Assembly (NCBI RefSeq): GCF_008728195.1 | Contig: NZ_CP031598.1 | Coordinates: 3,534,001 to 3,598,000, forward strand | DNA: 64,000 nt | Reading direction: 5' to 3' | Source: Roseovarius indicus | Lineage (GTDB): Bacteria > Pseudomonadota > Alphaproteobacteria > Rhodobacterales > Rhodobacteraceae | Shown: in pieces, positions 26,391-34,208 of the stretch | Position numbering within the stretch: position 1 is the first letter of the stretch | Layout of the letters: the number at the start of each line of letters is the position of its first letter | Position numbers and translations under genes: made by a program | The notes under the pieces: model-generated | What the model was told of the DNA's origin: nothing | Databases searched by the model: none | What the model saw: only the letters and a program-made list of their open reading frames with translations

Positions 26391-26648
26391 ATGAAAGACA
26401 CCGAAGAGCCCGAAAGCCGCGCCGCCGCCTACCTCTCGGAGGCCGTCGCCGCCATCGACGCCCAGTTCGGCGAGGGTTTCGCCCGCGAACATCCCGACCT
26501 CGTGGCGAGCCTCGTCCAGACCCAGGCCATCGACGCCGCCGTCGCGACGGGCCGCGGCGCCCATGAGGAGGCCCTGACGCTGGCGGAAAAGATCAGCCGC
26601 GAGACCTGCGAGACCATCCTGAAGCTGAAGCCGAGGCTCTTCGGGTAG
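26391..26648 (+). CDS. Small conserved-looking protein, unknown function
   Basis: This acidic helical protein of 85 residues follows guaD on the same strand with 64 bases between, after a ribosome site (AGGGAGAG). The text DLVASLVQTQAIDAAVATGR resembles small Roseobacter proteins predicted as two helices. No signal peptide, cysteine or membrane segment is present. Co-transcription with guaD is possible. I cannot assign a function. Confidence 0.7.
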   Translation: MKDTEEPESRAAAYLSEAVAAIDAQFGEGFAREHPDLVASLVQTQAIDAAVATGRGAHEEALTLAEKISRETCETILKLKPRLFG

Positions 26649-26651
26649 CGC

Positions 26652-26718
26652 CGTCGGGCGGGTGAAACCCACCGCGCGCCGCAATGTCTCAAAGGTGGGT
26701 TCGCACCCACCCTACGGC
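26652..26718. repeat. Inverted pair of GTAGGGTGGG repeats
   Basis: CGTCGGGCGGGTGAAACCCA (from 26652) and, 20 bases on in reverse orientation, GGTGGGTTCGCACCCACCCT (from 26694) form an inverted pair. It lies between convergent genes, four bases after the stop of the small gene and six before the end of the deaminase gene, so it may act as a shared terminator. Confidence 0.75.
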
Positions 26719-26723
26719 ATACC

Positions 26724-28058
26724 CTACCCCATCAACCTTTGCGCCAGCGCGTTCTGCCGCTCCACCACCATCGGCAGATCCACCGTCACTATCCGGCCCT
26801 CCCGCACCACCGAGCGCCCCTCCACGAACAAATCCCGCACCTTCACCGGCCCCGCCAGCAACAACGCCGCCGGGTCCCAACTCCCCGCGCTCTCGACGCC
26901 CGAGATATCCCACACGGCTATATCCGCCCGCTTGCCCACGGCGATCCGCCCGCAATCCGGCCGCCCCAGCACATCCGCCCCGCCCCGCGTGGCAATCTCC
27001 AGGGCCTCCCGCGCACTCATCGCATCCGCGCCCCGTGCCACCCGCTGCAAAAGCATGGCCTGCCGGGCCTCCAGCGCAATATTCCCGGCGTCGTTACTGG
27101 CCGACCCGTCCACGCCCAGCCCCACGGGCACGCCCGCGTCCCGCATCGCCCTGACCGGCGCGATCCCCGAGCCCAGCCGGCAATTCGAACAAGGGCAATG
27201 CGCCACCCCTGTCCTCGACCGCGCGAACAGGTCGATCTCCGCGCCGTCCAGCTTCACGCAATGCGCGTGCCACACGTCCGCGCCGATCCAGCCCAGATCC
27301 TCCGCATATTGCCCCGGCCGGCACCCGAACTGCGCCTCGGAATAAGCGATATCCTCGTCATTCTCCGCCAAGTGGGTGTGCAGCATCACTCCCTTGTCCC
27401 GCGCCAGCAGCGCGGCATCCCGCATCAACTCCCGGCTCACCGAAAACGGTGAACAGGGCGCCACCCCGACCCGGCACATCGCCCCCTCCGAAGCATCGTG
27501 AAACCCGTCGATCACCCGGATGCAATCCTCCAGGATCGCGCCCTCCTCCTCCACCAACGAGTCCGGCGGCAGCCCCCCATCGCTCTCGCCGATGCTCATC
27601 GCCCCGCGCGTCGGGTGAAACCGCAAACCCACCTCGGCCGCCGCATGGATGGTATCCTCCAGCCTTGCCCCGTTCGGGAACAGGTACAAGTGATCCGAGC
27701 TCAGTGAACACCCCGACAGCGCCAGCTCCGCCAAACCCACCTGTGCCGAGACGAACATCTCCTCCGGGCCAAATTTGGCCCAGATCGGGTAAAGCGTCTT
27801 CAGCCACCCGAACAACAGCGCATCCTGACCGCCGGGCACCGCCCGCGTGAGGGTCTGGTACAAATGATGATGCGTGTTCACCAGCCCGGGCGTCACCACG
27901 CAGCCCCCGGCCTCGACCACCTCGCCGCTTGTCTCAAGCCCAGCACCGATCGCGGCAATCACCCCGTCCCGCAAAAGGATATCGGCGCCGCGCAGTTCGT
28001 CCCGCGCGTCGTTCATGGTCATCACGTGGCCCGCGCCACGGATCAGGATTTCGCTCAT
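26724..28058 (-). CDS. 8-oxoguanine deaminase-like amidohydrolase
   Basis: This enzyme of 444 residues belongs to the AtzB/TrzN-like amidohydrolases that include 8-oxoguanine deaminase. Metal and catalytic residues are seen in NTHHHLYQTLTRAVPG, MLHTHLAENDED, WHAHCVKLDG and GLGVDGSASND. The N-terminal MSEILIRGAGHVMTMNDAR fits. The ATG at 28058 is chosen for the family start. With guaD across the convergent junction it suggests purine or oxidised-purine breakdown. Hydroxytriazine substrates are an alternative for the family. Confidence 0.88.
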   Translation of the reverse strand: MSEILIRGAGHVMTMNDARDELRGADILLRDGVIAAIGAGLETSGEVVEAGGCVVTPGLVNTHHHLYQTLTRAVPGGQDALLFGWLKTLYPIWAKFGPEEMFVSAQVGLAELALSGCSLSSDHLYLFPNGARLEDTIHAAAEVGLRFHPTRGAMSIGESDGGLPPDSLVEEEGAILEDCIRVIDGFHDASEGAMCRVGVAPCSPFSVSRELMRDAALLARDKGVMLHTHLAENDEDIAYSEAQFGCRPGQYAEDLGWIGADVWHAHCVKLDGAEIDLFARSRTGVAHCPCSNCRLGSGIAPVRAMRDAGVPVGLGVDGSASNDAGNIALEARQAMLLQRVARGADAMSAREALEIATRGGADVLGRPDCGRIAVGKRADIAVWDISGVESAGSWDPAALLLAGPVKVRDLFVEGRSVVREGRIVTVDLPMVVERQNALAQRLMG

Positions 28059-28192
28059 GGAAACACCCCTTCCTCTCATCCGACCCCCTCAGATCGCATG
28101 GAAAAGGGTCACGGGGGAAAGGGGCAAAGACCCGCGACCGCGCCTGTCTTACCGCGAACGTCCCTCGAAAAGAACCGAAATCACGGCAGGCA

Positions 28193-28260
28193 CCCGGAAT
28201 TTGCACAAATTCCGGGATAGAAAATACGCATTTTCTATCCCGTTTTCCGCGCGGAAAACG
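28193..28260. repeat. Palindrome array C (three AT-rich palindromes)
   Basis: 28193-28216 is a perfect palindrome with arms CCCGGAATTTGC; 28214-28241 has arms GGGATAGAAAAT around ACGC and shares GGG with the first; 28241-28260 is CGTTTTCCGCGCGGAAAACG. The three are directly joined and cover 68 bases. The array begins four bases after the stop of the HisN-type gene and lies upstream of the deaminase gene. Confidence 0.88.
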
Positions 28261-28263
28261 CCC

Positions 28264-29055
28264 TTACCCCTCGACCTTCGACAAGATCTCCAGCGCCGCC
28301 GCGTGCTGCTCCGGTGCCGCCGCCGCCAGCACCCGCCCGCCGCCATGCGCCGGCTGGCCCTGCCAGTCGGTCACGATCCCGCCCGCGGCCTCGATCACCG
28401 CGATCGGGGCCTGCACGTCATAGGGCTGCAACCCGGCCTCGATCACCATGTCGATCTGCCCCGCCGCCAACAGCGCATAGGCATAGCAATCCATCCCGAA
28501 GCGCGTCAGCTTCACCTCTCGCGCCACCGCCTCGAACCCGGCCCGCTCGGCCGCGCTGCCGACTTCCGGAAATGTCGTGAACAAAATGGCCTCCGACAGC
28601 GCTCGCCCTGGCAACGTCCCCAAGGCACGCGCGCCGTGCGGCCCCTGCATCCCGGCCCGGCCGAAGCCGCCCTCGAACCGCTCGCCCGTATAGGGCTGGT
28701 CGATCAGGCCATAGACCGGCCCGGTCTGATCCGACACGGCAATCAGCACACCCCATGTGGGCGTGCCCGACAAAAAGGCCCGCGTCCCGTCGATCGGGTC
28801 GAGCACCCATGTCAGGCCGCTCGTCCCCCGGCTCTCGCCATATTCCTCGCCAAGAACGGAATCCTCCGGCCGCCGCTCGGCCAGGATATCGCGCATCGCC
28901 CGTTCGGCGGCGCGGTCGGCCTCGGTCACGGGGTCGAACCCTGTCCCGGCCTTGTTGTCGCTCAGCAGGCCCTCGGCCCGGAAAAACGGCAAAATGGCCT
29001 CACGCGCGGCGTCTGCCAGCGCGTGTGCCGTTTGCACTATGTCGTCTGAGTTCAT
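28264..29055 (-). CDS. Inositol monophosphatase family, histidinol-phosphatase (HisN) type
   Basis: This enzyme of 263 residues has the family metal motifs: Glu in VLGEEYGE, the WVLDPIDGTRAFLSG motif with its two Asp, and the late motif AGLQPYDVQAPIAVIEAAGG, where PYD replaces the usual WD. The spacing and DPVTEADRAAE are close to the HisN subfamily that makes histidinol in actinobacteria and alphaproteobacteria. The ATG at 29055 is preceded by GGGCAG. It lies next to an XRE regulator gene. An inositol or nucleotide phosphatase role is possible. Confidence 0.88.
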   Translation of the reverse strand: MNSDDIVQTAHALADAAREAILPFFRAEGLLSDNKAGTGFDPVTEADRAAERAMRDILAERRPEDSVLGEEYGESRGTSGLTWVLDPIDGTRAFLSGTPTWGVLIAVSDQTGPVYGLIDQPYTGERFEGGFGRAGMQGPHGARALGTLPGRALSEAILFTTFPEVGSAAERAGFEAVAREVKLTRFGMDCYAYALLAAGQIDMVIEAGLQPYDVQAPIAVIEAAGGIVTDWQGQPAHGGGRVLAAAAPEQHAAALEILSKVEG

Positions 29056-29114
29056 CTGCCCGCCGGTCCCGTTGCCGCATCCGCGGCCTGCTTAGCCCGG
29101 CCGGGCAGCCACGT

Positions 29115-29489
29115 TCAAGCGACGTCGCTCAGAACCCGGGCCAGGTCGAAGAGACGACGGCGCTGGTTCTCGGGGATCGCGTAATACGACCGTACCAGTT
29201 CCAGCGCTTCCTTGTCGCCAAGGATATCGGCCGGAACCGACCCGGTGTGCTCCTGCTGGGCTTCCTCTTCCGAGGCCAGGCCTTCGAAGAAGAAACTGAC
29301 GTCCACGTCCAGCGACTCGGCGATGTCCCACAACCGCGAGGCGCTGACGCGGTTCGCGCCGGTTTCGTACTTCTGAATCTGTTGGAACTTGATTCCCACG
29401 CTCTGCGCGAGTTGCTGCTGGGTCATCCCCACAAGCCAGCGGCGGTGCCGGATACGCTTTCCGACATGTACATCTACGGGGTGCGGCAT
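29115..29489 (-). CDS. XRE-family transcriptional regulator
   Basis: This DNA-binding protein of 124 residues has a Cro/CI-type helix-turn-helix at about residues 10-65 (IRHRRWLVGMTQQQLAQSVG, then KFQQIQKYETGANRVSASRL). The C-terminal half carries an acidic stretch and a helical tail ending YYAIPENQRRRLFDLARVL. Proteins of this shape are common in Rhodobacterales and rhizobia. It precedes the HisN-type gene by 59 bases and may be co-transcribed. No target is known; a 308-base A+T-richer spacer upstream could hold its own sites. Confidence 0.9.
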   Translation of the reverse strand: MPHPVDVHVGKRIRHRRWLVGMTQQQLAQSVGIKFQQIQKYETGANRVSASRLWDIAESLDVDVSFFFEGLASEEEAQQEHTGSVPADILGDKEALELVRSYYAIPENQRRRLFDLARVLSDVA

Positions 29490-29797
29490 ATCTTATCCTC
29501 TCCTGACAATGCTCACAAAACCTCTCGGCCCGCCCCAAAACACGAGCCTCGAAGGAAATTGGTACAATCTTCAGCCGCTGCGCATCCCTGCAGGGCCAAT
29601 ATATGGTACCGCGTGCATCAGAATTTACAAGCACAACCGCTACCTAAATACGTGACTAGTTGGATTCAAACACAATCTTTGCGCGTCCCGAGCGCCGGCC
29701 GGTCCGCCGCTCCGCCCCGTCACGATTGACTCGCGGCAGGGGATTCGCCAAGTCACGTCAAGAGCTTGCCCCAACACCCAAAGAACGGAGAGAGCCC
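29490..29797. other. Gene-free divergent spacer
   Basis: This 308-base spacer separates the XRE gene from the quinone oxidoreductase gene. It is A+T-richer than its flanks in the first 170 bases. I see a possible sigma-70 -35 box TTGACT at 29727-29732 facing the oxidoreductase gene and no gene, repeat or clear operator. Confidence 0.45.
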
Positions 29798-30757
29798 TTG
29801 CGCGCCTTCCAGGTCCTGCCCGACGCCCAGCCCGCCGCCATCCGCACGGTCGACACACCCGAACCGAAAGAGGGCGAAGTCCGCCTCGAAATCGGCGCCT
29901 GCGGTCTCAATTTCGCCGACCTGCTGATGATCAAGGGCGAATACCAGGACACGCCCGAACCGCCCTTCACCCTCGGCATGGAAGTGGCCGGCACCATCGA
30001 GGCCTGCGGGCCGGGCGTCGACAAGGCCCTTCTCGGCCGCCGCGTCGCCGTTTTCGGCGGTCAGGGCGGGCTGGCAGACTACGGCTGCTTCCCGGCCGAC
30101 CGCTGCGTCACCCTGCCCGACGCCATGCCCTTCACCGACGCCGCCGCCTTTCAGGTCGCCTATGGCACCAGCCACGTGGCGCTCGACCACAAGGCGCGGC
30201 TGCAGCCGGGCGAAACCCTTCTGGTGCTGGGCGCCGCGGGCGGCGTCGGCCTCACCGCGGTCGAGATCGGCAAGCAGATGGGCGCCACCGTCATCGCCTG
30301 CGCCCGGGGCGCCGACAAGCTGGCGGTCGCCGAAAAGGCCGGCGCCGACCACCTGATCGACGCGAAAACCGAGGATATCCGCGAACGCTGCAAGGCGCTC
30401 GGCGGGCTCGACGTGGTCTATGACCCCGTCGGCGGCGATCAGTTCAAATCCGCCTTCCGCGCCTGCAACCCCGAGGCGCGCATCCTCGCCATCGGCTTTG
30501 CCAGCGGCGAGGTGCCCCAGATCCCGGCCAATCACCTTCTGGTCAAGAACATCTCGGTGCTCGGCCTCTACTGGGGCGGCTACCTCAAGTTCCGCCCGCA
30601 GGTCATCAGCGACAGCCTCGCCACCCTCTTCGGCTGGTATGCCGACGGCAAGCTCAAACCCCATGTCAGCCACACGCTGCCGCTCGAGCAGACCCTCGAC
30701 GGGCTCGAGCTTCTGCGCACCCGCAAATCCACCGGCAAGGTGGTGATCACGCCGTAA
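29798..30757 (+). CDS. NADPH:quinone oxidoreductase family (MDR superfamily)
   Basis: This zinc-free medium-chain dehydrogenase/reductase of 319 residues has the N-terminal GroES-like part (CGLNFADLLMIKGEY, PFTLGMEVAGTIEA) and the cofactor fold with LVLGAAGGVGLTAVEIGKQM. The pattern AAFQVAYGTSHVAL is also typical. The chosen start is the TTG at 29798 because GGAGAGAG lies just before it and the family begins with MRAFQVL-like text; an upstream in-frame ATG at 29660 would add 46 residues of poor similarity. It overlaps the end of the convergent LysR gene by 11 bases. Confidence 0.87.
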   Translation: MRAFQVLPDAQPAAIRTVDTPEPKEGEVRLEIGACGLNFADLLMIKGEYQDTPEPPFTLGMEVAGTIEACGPGVDKALLGRRVAVFGGQGGLADYGCFPADRCVTLPDAMPFTDAAAFQVAYGTSHVALDHKARLQPGETLLVLGAAGGVGLTAVEIGKQMGATVIACARGADKLAVAEKAGADHLIDAKTEDIRERCKALGGLDVVYDPVGGDQFKSAFRACNPEARILAIGFASGEVPQIPANHLLVKNISVLGLYWGGYLKFRPQVISDSLATLFGWYADGKLKPHVSHTLPLEQTLDGLELLRTRKSTGKVVITP

Positions 30758-31619
30758 CGGCCACCGGTCCCCGCGTCGCGGCAAACCCCTGCCGCAGCAT
30801 GTCGGCCAGCTCGCCCAGCACGTCCTTGCGGCTGTCGGCGCCGTACATGTTGATCCGCTGAACGCCCAGGTCCGGCAGTGCCCCGCCCGTCTGGATCGCC
30901 TCCAGATGCGGCGGGATACTGTCCTCCAACAGCGCCCCCACCGCCAGGTCGGCACTGATCAGCGCCTCGACCGAGCGGTCATCGTCGGAATCGATCACCA
31001 TTTCCCACTCGATCCCCTGGGCATCCACCCGGCGCAGCACGCCCGCCCGGAAAATGCAGACATTGCAGAAGGCCAGCTTCAGCGGCTTGCGCTTCCACGA
31101 CAGGCCCCCCGGCGCACCGACCCAGCGCAGCGGCATCTCGGTCAGCGTCTCGCCCCCCGGGCCCGGCTCTTCCTCCGTGGTCAGGATCAGGTCGGCCTCG
31201 CCCCGTCTCTTGGCATCCAGAAGCTTGAGCGTGCTCGACGATTTCAGATGCACCTTTACCCGCGGGTAGATGGAATTGAACCGCTTCAGCACCTGCGGCA
31301 CCACCGGGTAGACGATGTCATAGGGCGCCCCCAGAACGATCTCGCCCTCGTAGACCTCGTCGGTCAGCCGCCCGACGGCCTCGTCATTGAGGTCCACCAG
31401 CCGCCGCGCATAGGTCAGCAACAGCTCGCCCGAGCCGGTCAGCGCGATCCGCCGGTTGCTCCGGTCGAGCAATTCCTGCCCCAGCAATTCTTCCAGCCGC
31501 TTCAACTGCATCGACACCGCCGACTGCGTCAGGTTCAGCGCCGAGGCCGCCCGCGTCACGCCGCCCTGCTCGGCCACGGCCACGAAAGATCGCAGCGTCG
31601 TCATGTCCAGATTCCGCAT
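30747..31619 (-). CDS. LysR-family transcriptional regulator
   Basis: This regulator of 290 residues has the winged helix at about residues 5-64 (MTTLRSFVAVAEQGGVTRAA then LTQSAVSMQLKRLEELLG) and a periplasmic-binding-like effector domain. It is divergent from a DUF1127 gene, an arrangement I know from other Roseobacter genomes. The start ATG at 31619 fits the family. The effector is unknown; the 125-base divergent spacer is A+T-rich and probably holds its binding site. Confidence 0.9.
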   Translation of the reverse strand: MRNLDMTTLRSFVAVAEQGGVTRAASALNLTQSAVSMQLKRLEELLGQELLDRSNRRIALTGSGELLLTYARRLVDLNDEAVGRLTDEVYEGEIVLGAPYDIVYPVVPQVLKRFNSIYPRVKVHLKSSSTLKLLDAKRRGEADLILTTEEEPGPGGETLTEMPLRWVGAPGGLSWKRKPLKLAFCNVCIFRAGVLRRVDAQGIEWEMVIDSDDDRSVEALISADLAVGALLEDSIPPHLEAIQTGGALPDLGVQRINMYGADSRKDVLGELADMLRQGFAATRGPVAVTA

Positions 31620-31744
31620 CCATCACGCTCCTTGATGCTGAAGGTCACAAACATTCGTTTCACAAATACTACCCCATTCTCCACATTCATCAACATCGAA
31701 TATGGAAACACCGGATAGCATCACGAACCGAAAAGGATTACACC

Positions 31745-31954
31745 ATGGCCTTCCTCTCCGTCACCCGCTCCCGCGCCTGCCCGCATACCCGCCGCCGGGC
31801 CTCGCTCCTCGACCTTCTGGCGCTCGGTCGCCAGCGGCGCAAGCTCGCCCGCCTCGACGACGCCGCGCTGCGCGACATGGGACTCACCCGGAAAGAGGCC
31901 CGCGACGAGGCGAAACGGCCGGTCTGGGACGTCCCCCATCACTGGATTCGATAA
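31745..31954 (+). CDS. DUF1127 (YjiS-like) small protein
   Basis: This basic protein of 69 residues has the DUF1127 core at about residues 28-55 (ALGRQRRKLARLDDAALRDM then GLTRKEARDEA). Small DUF1127 proteins are linked to RNA binding, phosphate and C1 metabolism control in Agrobacterium and Rhodobacter. A ribosome site (AAAGGA) lies upstream. It is divergent from a LysR gene that may control it. Confidence 0.9.
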   Translation: MAFLSVTRSRACPHTRRRASLLDLLALGRQRRKLARLDDAALRDMGLTRKEARDEAKRPVWDVPHHWIR

Positions 31955-32068
31955 GCTGCGTTTTCCGGGTCTTTCGGGCCCGGAAAAACTTGAAATGATG
32001 GCTCACCTTACCGATATTAGGTCAAAGTCCGTGGACGGGACTGGTCTTGACACTTATCGGAGGCTTGA

Positions 32069-32791
32069 ATGGCTGAGTTTGATACGATCCGGACGGCAAG
32101 CGGCACACGCACCGCCGGCAAGGTTGACGAGGGCCTGCGCGCCCATATGAACAAGGTCTACGGCACGATGTCCGTGGGCATGCTCATCACCTTCCTCGCG
32201 GCATGGGCCGTCGGCACCAACGCCGCGATGATGGAGACGCTGTTTACCGGGTTCACCCGCTACATCGTCATGTTCGCGCCGCTGATCATGGTTTTCGCCT
32301 TCGGCGCCGTGATCAACCGCCTCTCGGCCGCCGCCGCGCAGCTGTTCTTCTACGCCTTCTCGGCGGTGATGGGCGTGTCGATCGCCTATATCTTCGTGGT
32401 CTTCACGGCCTACTCGATCGCACAGGTCTTCCTGATCACCTCGATCGCCTTCGCCGGTCTGTCGCTCTGGGGCTACACCACCAAGAAAGACATCTCCGGC
32501 TGGGGCAGCTTCCTGATCATGGGCCTGATCGGCCTGATCGTGGCCTCGATCGTGAACATCTTCCTTGGCTCGCCGGCCATCATGTTCGCCATCTCGATCA
32601 TCGGCGTGCTGATCTTCGCCGGCCTGACCGCCTATGACACGCAGGACATCAAGAACGAGTATCTCGCCCACGCCCACCACGGCGACAGCGAGTGGCTCGG
32701 CAAGTCGGCCATCATGGGCGCGCTGCGGCTGTACCTGGACTTCATCAACATGTTCATGATGCTGCTCAGCCTCTTCGGCAGCCGCGAATAA
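32069..32791 (+). CDS. Bax inhibitor-1/YccA family membrane protein
   Basis: This inner-membrane protein of 240 residues has seven hydrophobic segments after a soluble start of about 25 residues (MNKVYGTMSVGMLITFLAAW). The family features FLGSPAIMFAISIIGVLIF and the acidic pair in LTAYDTQDIKNEY near the sixth segment are present. YccA interacts with the FtsH protease in E. coli; BI-1 relatives conduct calcium in a pH-dependent way. It is monocistronic: a terminator lies 28 bases after its stop. Confidence 0.94.
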   Translation: MAEFDTIRTASGTRTAGKVDEGLRAHMNKVYGTMSVGMLITFLAAWAVGTNAAMMETLFTGFTRYIVMFAPLIMVFAFGAVINRLSAAAAQLFFYAFSAVMGVSIAYIFVVFTAYSIAQVFLITSIAFAGLSLWGYTTKKDISGWGSFLIMGLIGLIVASIVNIFLGSPAIMFAISIIGVLIFAGLTAYDTQDIKNEYLAHAHHGDSEWLGKSAIMGALRLYLDFINMFMMLLSLFGSRE

Positions 32792-32819
32792 CCCGATCCC
32801 TCCAAGATCGCATCAAGCG

Positions 32820-32850
32820 GGGCCGGTCCTTGGACCGGCCCTTTTCTTTT
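32820..32850 (+). terminator. Intrinsic terminator of the BI-1 gene
   Basis: GGGCCGGTCC/GGACCGGCCC is followed by TTTTCTTTT. It lies 28 bases after the stop. Confidence 0.92.
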
Positions 32851-32853
32851 GCC

Positions 32854-32875
32854 CGTAGGGTGGGTGAAACCCACC
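32854..32875. repeat. GTAGGGTGGG repeat (copy 4)
   Basis: GTAGGGTGGGTGAAACCCAC is identical to the copy at 13952. It follows the BI-1 terminator. The rest of the spacer to 33090 shows no gene, only GC-rich sequence with a short dyad GTAGGCCGGGCTTCAGCCCG from 33052. Confidence 0.8.
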
Positions 32876-33090
32876 ACTCCCCGGAAACCATCCCCGCCCC
32901 TCCGCAGCGGCAGCGGCCCCGGGTCAGGCCCGGAGCGGGAAACGAGAAAAAACGCCCCGCATGGTGAGCACCGCCTCCCCCGCCCCCGAACCTGATCCGG
33001 GTCCTCCCCCCACTCTCCACCTCCCCGGCACAGCAGCCCCCAGCGCACGCCCCGTAGGCCGGGCTTCAGCCCGGCACCGCCCCCAAACGC

Positions 33091-33113
33091 AAAAACCGCG
33101 CCCAAGGGCGCGG
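33091..33113 (-). terminator. Intrinsic terminator of rpmG
   Basis: CCGCGCCC-AA-GGGCGCGG (33096-33113) is followed on the minus strand by five U. It lies about 30 bases after the rpmG stop. Confidence 0.9.
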
Positions 33114-33142
33114 CTTTCGTCATACCGTCAAAGGGCAAGACC

Positions 33143-33310
33143 TTACTTGATCTTGCCTTCCTTGTACTCGACGTGCTTCCGTGCGACCGGGTCGTACTTC
33201 CGGATCGACATCTTCTCGGTCATCGTCCGTGCGTTCTTCTTGGTCACATAGAAATGGCCGGTGCCCGCGGTCGAGTTCAGGCGGATCTTGATAGTGGTCG
33301 GCTTTGCCAT
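33143..33310 (-). CDS. rpmG: 50S ribosomal protein L33
   Basis: The protein has 55 residues and reads [20 protein letters not shown] followed by YVTKKN, with the C-terminal [19 protein letters not shown]. This is a full match to bacterial L33 of the cysteine-free type, since no CxxC zinc motif is present. The zinc-free form does not need zinc to join the large subunit. It is monocistronic, with a terminator 30 bases downstream. Confidence 0.96.
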   Translation of the reverse strand: MAKPTTIKIRLNSTAGTGHFYVTKKNARTMTEKMSIRKYDPVARKHVEYKEGKIK

Positions 33311-33428
33311 TTGTCTCGCTCCTGCACAGGACGGGCAGCCCGTCCGTGAAAATCCCGTGAAGCCCGCCTTTTATAGCCCCGCGCGCCCGAGTCAACCGGT
33401 TTTTGGCGCAGGGCCGGCGCGGCGGCGC

Positions 33429-34037
33429 TCAGTTCGATGTCAGGCGCGTGGGCATCCGGTAGAAATGGTGCACCCCGATCGTGGCGGTGCGCGGAAACCG
33501 GTGCGCCCAGCGCGGGTTGACGGCGCGCGTGTGGTAATGCGTCGCCCCTTGCGTCAGCGCCCGCGGCGCGCCCTTGACCATCACGTAGGCCACCTTGCCG
33601 ACGTTTTCAAAGGCCCGCTTCTCGTTGATCACTTCCTTGTACCCGTCACAGGTATAGGTGAACTGGCACTGGTACTTGCGCCCGGTCCCCTGGTGCACGA
33701 CGGCACAGATCTCATCGGGGAAATCGACGCTGTCGACCCGGTTCAGGATCACCTCGGCCACGGCGAACTGCCCCTTAACGCTTTCGCCGCGCGCCTCGAA
33801 ATACAGCGCCTCGGCCAGGCAGCGCCACTCGGCATCGCCCTTGCGCGGCGCCTGCCCCGCCAGCCACTTGGCGGAATATTCCACCTTCAGCTCCGGCCGT
33901 GTCAGGAAACTGGCCAGGCGCGCATCCGGCATCGTGCCGATCGCGCGGCGTTCGGTTTCAAGCAGTTTCGTCAACGGCGTGTCAGCAGAGGCGGCACCCG
34001 CCACCATCAGCAGCAGAACGACAGCAATTCTGAACAT
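33429..34037 (-). CDS. SleB-type cell wall hydrolase
   Basis: This exported protein of 202 residues starts with a signal peptide (MFRIAVVLLLMVAGAASA). The Hydrolase_2 (SleB) domain covers about residues 70-195, with the catalytic Glu in LAEALYFEARGES and the pattern VAEVILNRVDS, then YQCQFTYTCDG and GATHYHT. SleB was described as a spore-cortex lytic transglycosylase; in alphaproteobacteria the domain acts on cell-wall peptidoglycan. The gene stands alone. Confidence 0.92.
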   Translation of the reverse strand: MFRIAVVLLLMVAGAASADTPLTKLLETERRAIGTMPDARLASFLTRPELKVEYSAKWLAGQAPRKGDAEWRCLAEALYFEARGESVKGQFAVAEVILNRVDSVDFPDEICAVVHQGTGRKYQCQFTYTCDGYKEVINEKRAFENVGKVAYVMVKGAPRALTQGATHYHTRAVNPRWAHRFPRTATIGVHHFYRMPTRLTSN

Positions 34038-34208
34038 AAGCTATTATCCTTCCCCCAAAATGGGTTCCAAAAACCCGGGCATCCGGGCCCGATATGCGAG
34101 ATGGAACCGTGCGTCTACCCCCCGGAACGCCGGAAGAGTCTAACATACAACTATTGAAAAAAAGTAGCCCCGATATCTTGCCAAAAATTACCGAATGTGG
34201 ACCGCCAC

